A stretch of 8,743 bases of DNA from an uncultured Collinsella sp. (GTDB lineage Bacteria; Actinomycetota; Coriobacteriia; Coriobacteriales; Coriobacteriaceae): NCBI GenBank assembly GCA_902478985.1, contig CABSNH010000064.1, forward strand, positions 1-8,743, in the 5' to 3' direction. Positions 6,126 through 8,743 of this stretch are shown one piece after another. Position 1 is the stretch's first letter. The number at the start of each line of letters is the position of its first letter. The notes below the pieces were generated by a model. That model made no database searches, was not told where the DNA came from, and was given only the letters and a program-made list of their open reading frames with translations. The position numbers and the translations under genes were made by a program.

Positions 6126-8156
6126 CTACAGCTCGTTGGCCGCGTGATATGCCGTGCGGATGGCGCTCGCGATGTCGGCGGTACGCTCGCCCGAGCAGTC
6201 GCCCACGCAGGTCACGGGCACCGTCACGCCGTCCAGGTCAAACGCGTTGGCCTTGGAGCCCACGGCCATCACCACGTAATCGCAGACGATCTTCACCGGC
6301 TCCTCGGCGCCGTCCTCGGCAGTGCGAACAGCCTCCACGCCCTCGTCGGTAATGGCGGTCAGGCGGGTCTTAACATGCTGCTCAACGTTATGCTCGGCAA
6401 AGTCGCTCATAATCAGCGGCAGAATGGTCTCGGACTCGCCCGCGGCAATCTTGTCGAGCATCTCCACGATCGCCACCTCGCAGCCGTGCTGCAGCAGGTA
6501 CTCGGCAGTCTCGGTGCCCACCAGGCCACCGCCAATGACGGCGACGCGGCCCGTAAGCTCCACCTTGCCGGCCAGCACGTCCCAGCTCGAAACGACCTTG
6601 TCCGAGTCGGCACCCGGAACGGGGATGACCACGTCGTGCGCGCCCACGGCCACAATCGCGGCGTCGGCGGCATTGAGGTCCTCGGCGGTAGCGGCATGGT
6701 TGAGCTCAACCTTCACGCCCAGGCCGGGCAGAATCTTCTCGTAGTACTCAACGGAGCGCATGATCTCGTCCTTGCGCGGAGGTGCGGCCGCCAGCACAAT
6801 CTGGCCGCCCAGATGATCGCTCGCCTCGTAGACGGTCACGTCGTAACCGCGCTTGGCCGCCACGCGCGCGGCCTCCAAGCCGGCAATACCGCCGCCCACC
6901 ACGGCGATCTTCTTGTCGCCCTCGCCCGGCTTAATGGCGATGGTCGCCTCGTCGCCGTTCTCGGCATTGAGCACGCACGAAATGTACTTGCGGTTTTGAA
7001 TCGCATCGACGCAACCCTTGTTGCAGTTGAGGCACTCGCGAATGGGCTCGCCGGTCGCAGTCTTCAGCGCAATGTCGGGGTCGCACATGAGCGAGCGGCC
7101 ATAGGCGATGATGTCGGCCGCGCCGTCTTCCAGAATCTTCTCGCCGGCCTCGACCGAGACAACACGGCCCACGGTTGCCACCGGCACGGAGACCAGGGCT
7201 TTGACGCGCTCGGCCACCGGCAGCGTCCAGTTGTAGGGCATGGCGCCCATGGGCGGAATGGTGTCGCCCATGTTGCCGGTGTGGTTTGCCTGTGCGACCT
7301 GGATCATGTCGATGCCCGCGCCCTCGAGCAGCTTGGCGAACTCGCAGGCCTCGTCGGGCTGCAGGCCGCCCTTGCCGCGCGGCGTGCCGTCGGGGTTCTC
7401 CATGATCACGGGGAGCTTGTACTCCACCATCAGCTGCGGCGCGGCCTCCTTAATGGCAGCGACGACCTCGAGCGCATAGCGAACGCGGTTCTCGAACGAG
7501 CCACCGTACTCGTCGGTGCGCTTGTTGAGGATGGCCGAGCACAGCGAACCCACCAGGCGGTCGCCGTGGACCTCGATGGCGTCAATCCCGGCCTGCTGCG
7601 CGCGAGCGGCCGAGGCAGCGATAGCCTCCTTGATCTGGGTGAGCTGCTCTACGCTCGCCTCGTTCACGAAGTGCTGCATATCGTGGTGCAGCTTGGCATA
7701 GGCCTGCTTGCGGATCTCGTTGGACTCGGCCATCTTGGCGGCAAAGGTCTCCTCGTCACCGGCGGCCTTGGCTTCCTGCGCGGCCTTGGCGGCGGCCATG
7801 GATCCCATGACCATACGGCCGACGCCGGGCACGTCGTACTCGGGGTGGAACAGTTGCAGCGCAACCTTGGCACCGTGCTTGTGGACGGCGTCGGCCAGCG
7901 CCTTAAACGTGGGGATCTGGGCGTCAGTCGCCAGCTTGGGCGTGGGGCTCGCGGTCATAACGGGAGCAACGTCGCCGATGACGATGTAGCTCACGCCGCC
8001 ACGGGCCAGGCGCTCGTAAAAAGCCAGGCTGCGCTCGCCAATGGAACCGTCGCGCTCCTCGTAGCCGGTGGTCAGCGGCGGGAACATAATGCGGTTTTTG
8101 AGCTCAAGGGGGCCAACCGTAATGGGCTGGAGCAGCTTGGATGCAGGTGCGGTCAT
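6126..8156 (-). CDS. NADH:flavin oxidoreductase / FAD- and 4Fe-4S-containing ene-reductase (FadH/BaiCD/BaiH-like)
   Basis: A cytoplasmic multi-cofactor reductase (676 aa) of the 2,4-dienoyl-CoA reductase / BaiCD-BaiH / enoate-reductase group, which passes NAD(P)H electrons through FAD and 4Fe-4S to an FMN barrel that reduces C=C bonds. Numbering below is from the ATG at 8162. About 8-370: Old-Yellow-Enzyme-type barrel, with LQLFHP (102-107), EVHG (197-200, H199) and NKRTDEYGGSFENR (213-226). Fe-S motif C377-x2-C380-x3-C384-x11-C396. FAD Rossmann motif VVGGGIAGLE (421-430); NAD(P) Rossmann motif VIGGGLVGTE (542-551). The full length is typical of the family. Two oddities are an Ala/Lys/Glu-rich insertion at about 118-160 and HGDRLVG where related enzymes usually have a Tyr-containing HGAHGY. 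The ATG at 8156 is preferred because AGAGGA lies 6 bases before it but directly abuts the ATG at 8162. The substrate (bile acid, enoate, dienoyl-CoA, phenolic or other) cannot be assigned. Confidence 0.93.
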   Translation of the reverse strand: MTAPASKLLQPITVGPLELKNRIMFPPLTTGYEERDGSIGERSLAFYERLARGGVSYIVIGDVAPVMTASPTPKLATDAQIPTFKALADAVHKHGAKVALQLFHPEYDVPGVGRMVMGSMAAAKAAQEAKAAGDEETFAAKMAESNEIRKQAYAKLHHDMQHFVNEASVEQLTQIKEAIAASAARAQQAGIDAIEVHGDRLVGSLCSAILNKRTDEYGGSFENRVRYALEVVAAIKEAAPQLMVEYKLPVIMENPDGTPRGKGGLQPDEACEFAKLLEGAGIDMIQVAQANHTGNMGDTIPPMGAMPYNWTLPVAERVKALVSVPVATVGRVVSVEAGEKILEDGAADIIAYGRSLMCDPDIALKTATGEPIRECLNCNKGCVDAIQNRKYISCVLNAENGDEATIAIKPGEGDKKIAVVGGGIAGLEAARVAAKRGYDVTVYEASDHLGGQIVLAAAPPRKDEIMRSVEYYEKILPGLGVKVELNHAATAEDLNAADAAIVAVGAHDVVIPVPGADSDKVVSSWDVLAGKVELTGRVAVIGGGLVGTETAEYLLQHGCEVAIVEMLDKIAAGESETILPLIMSDFAEHNVEQHVKTRLTAITDEGVEAVRTAEDGAEEPVKIVCDYVVMAVGSKANAFDLDGVTVPVTCVGDCSGERTADIASAIRTAYHAANEL

Positions 8157-8162
8157 GGACAT

Positions 8163-8168
8163 TCCTCT
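8163..8168 (-). promoter_or_regulatory. Shine-Dalgarno that decides the flavoenzyme start
   Basis: AGAGGA on the minus strand lies six bases before the ATG at 8156 but touches the ATG at 8162, too close to serve it. This favours the 676-residue form. Confidence 0.65.
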
Positions 8169-8208
8169 CTTGTAGGCGCGGCGGCGATGGTGCCGTGTAA
8201 TTGTCTAG

Positions 8209-8238
8209 AGGATATGGCATGGGGGTACAGCGGCACAA
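8209..8238 (-). promoter_or_regulatory. Candidate promoter of the flavoenzyme gene
   Basis: On the minus strand TTGTGC (8238-8233) and TATCCT (8214-8209) are 18 bp apart, about 50 bp before the start codon. The match is partial (3 of 6 and 4 of 6). The region 8239-8320 shows nothing further I can assign. Confidence 0.3.
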
Positions 8239-8320
8239 CGAAAATCGGCGAATATCAGGTGGCGGCAGGTGGATGGGGCGAGGCGGCCCGTCGGATGGGA
8301 TGAGCCCGGCCGTCGGTTTA

Positions 8321-8616
8321 TCTCGATCTGTAACACCTGCAGATCAAAAACGACCCTAGATGTTACAAATCGAGACGAACAAACTCGGTCCGACCAAACA
8401 TCTCAATCTGTAACATCTAGACCGACTTTTAGCCTCCACCTGTTACAGATCAAGACAAACGGCAACCGTCCGTCCGAACATCTCAATCTGTAACAACAAC
8501 TCGGCAAAATCTGTCCCTCGTGTTACAGATTTAGACAAACAGGACCCAGCCCACCGGTGTATCTCGATCTGTAACACCCAGCCGCCCAAATCGGATCTAG
8601 ATGTTACAGATCGAGA
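8321..8616. repeat. Array of eight 15-bp repeats in alternating orientation, 40-bp period
   Basis: Copies of TGTTACAGATYGAGA lie at 8321-8335 (rev), 8361-8375 (fwd), 8401-8415 (rev), 8441-8455 (fwd), 8481-8495 (rev), 8521-8535 (fwd), 8562-8576 (rev) and 8602-8616 (fwd). They form four inverted pairs of 55 bp, with arms 15 bp and centres 25 bp. Spacers between pairs are 25, 25 and 26 bp, so every arm start is 40 bp from the next (41 once). The first seven bases, TGTTACA, are invariant in all eight. Changes are confined to repeat positions 8, 11 and 12. The seven spacers are mutually dissimilar apart from short edges: CRAAC after three forward arms and CTAGA beside three arms. The layout recalls BIME/REP clusters or a phased array of protein-binding sites. 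It lies between the tRNA terminator and the flavoenzyme promoter region. No repeat copy is seen one period beyond either end. Confidence 0.95.
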
Positions 8617-8639
8617 TTTTGTTTGAGAGGCCGAAAATT

Positions 8640-8657
8640 GGACCGAAAACACGGTCC
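8640..8657. other. Short perfect hairpin between repeat array and tRNA terminator
   Basis: GGACCG (8640-8645) and CGGTCC (8652-8657) flank AAAACA. No T-run follows on either strand, so it is probably not a terminator. Role unknown. Confidence 0.4.
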
Positions 8658-8666
8658 CGGAATAAC

Positions 8667-8696
8667 AAAAAAGCTCGTCGGCTAGACCGACGAGCT
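8667..8696 (-). terminator. Intrinsic terminator of the tRNA transcript
   Basis: A perfect 10-bp stem (AGCTCGTCGG at 8672-8681 with CCGACGAGCT at 8687-8696) closes a 5-base loop and is followed on the minus strand by TTTTTT (8672-8667). It starts 9 bases after the tRNA CCA end. Confidence 0.92.
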
Positions 8697-8705
8697 GCAA
8701 GTTCT

Positions 8706-8743
8706 TGGTCGCGGGGGCAGGATTTGAACCTACGACCTCCGGG
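8706..8743 (-). tRNA. tRNA 3' half, most like initiator tRNA-Met (5' part outside window)
   Basis: Reading the minus strand from the right edge: CCCGG (3' strand of the anticodon stem), variable loop AGGTC, T-arm GTAGG-TTCAAAT-CCTGC, acceptor 3' strand CCCCGCG, discriminator A and an encoded CCA ending at 8706. The CCC at the top of the anticodon stem and the order through to CCCCGC closely match bacterial initiator tRNA-Met as I remember it. The anticodon is outside the window. Position 72 is G rather than the A usual in initiator tRNAs, so an alternative such as tRNA-Pro (C1-G72, A73) is not excluded. That it is a tRNA is nearly certain; its identity is moderate. Confidence 0.88.

Noticed and set aside
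5894..6352. 152-codon plus-strand open frame across the gap and flavoenzyme end
   Set aside because: It crosses the intrinsic terminator and becomes Arg/Pro-rich where it is antisense to the reductase.
6144..8303. 719-codon open frame on the plus strand opposite the flavoenzyme gene
   Set aside because: It is antisense to a gene with clear cofactor motifs; its His/Gly/Leu-rich sequence is what GC-biased third positions produce on the opposite strand. No domain is recognisable.
8321..8616. Canonical CRISPR array
   Set aside because: The repeats are only 15 bp, alternate in orientation and are slightly variable, and no cas gene is present in the window.
8321..8616. Type III toxin-antitoxin RNA repeats
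   Set aside because: Those are direct repeats with an adjacent toxin gene; here the repeats are inverted and no toxin-like ORF adjoins.
8269..8700. Open frames of 74 and 85 codons across the repeat array
   Set aside because: They arise from the repeats (recurring LQIE-like or LLQI peptides) and have no convincing ribosome site.

Overview
The window most resembles a Coriobacteriia gut bacterium, probably Collinsella or a close relative. This is inferred from protein style, high-GC codon use in the flavoenzyme gene, an actinobacterial-looking tRNA and the surface-protein families; no search was run. Every supported gene lies on the minus strand, so transcription runs from the right edge to the left.

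In transcription order, the right edge holds the 3' half of a tRNA gene that looks most like initiator tRNA-Met, with an encoded CCA, followed by a clean intrinsic terminator. Next, at 8321-8616, is the most striking feature: eight copies of a 15-bp sequence (consensus TGTTACAGATYGAGA) in strictly alternating orientation, one every 40 bp (one step is 41), separated by seven dissimilar 25-26 bp spacers. It is neither a normal CRISPR array nor a simple tandem repeat. The array sits upstream of a 676-residue flavin/Fe-S oxidoreductase (8156-6126) of the FadH/BaiCD/BaiH/enoate-reductase group, which ends in a GC-rich hairpin and an intrinsic terminator.

A 354-bp gap (6125-5772) holds that terminator, a possible promoter with an inverted repeat, and a possible 39-codon upstream ORF. 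It leads into a tightly packed operon: a 337-aa membrane-anchored exported protein, a 246-aa one (4-bp overlap) and a 318-aa one (20-bp gap), then after 57 bp a large secreted protein with GLUG-like repeats that runs off the left edge (at least 995 residues). The first three share an architecture: a short charged cytoplasmic tail, one membrane segment or uncleaved signal, and a beta-rich outside domain. They carry motifs I associate with TasA/camelysin-like 'SipW-dependent' proteins of gut Firmicutes and Actinobacteria. Together the four genes look like a cell-surface or extracellular-matrix assembly locus. No dedicated signal peptidase or sortase gene is visible.

The flavoenzyme gene is visibly richer in GC than the surface operon, which fits a conserved gene next to an accessory locus. 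The two units are separated by a terminator and are probably regulated independently.
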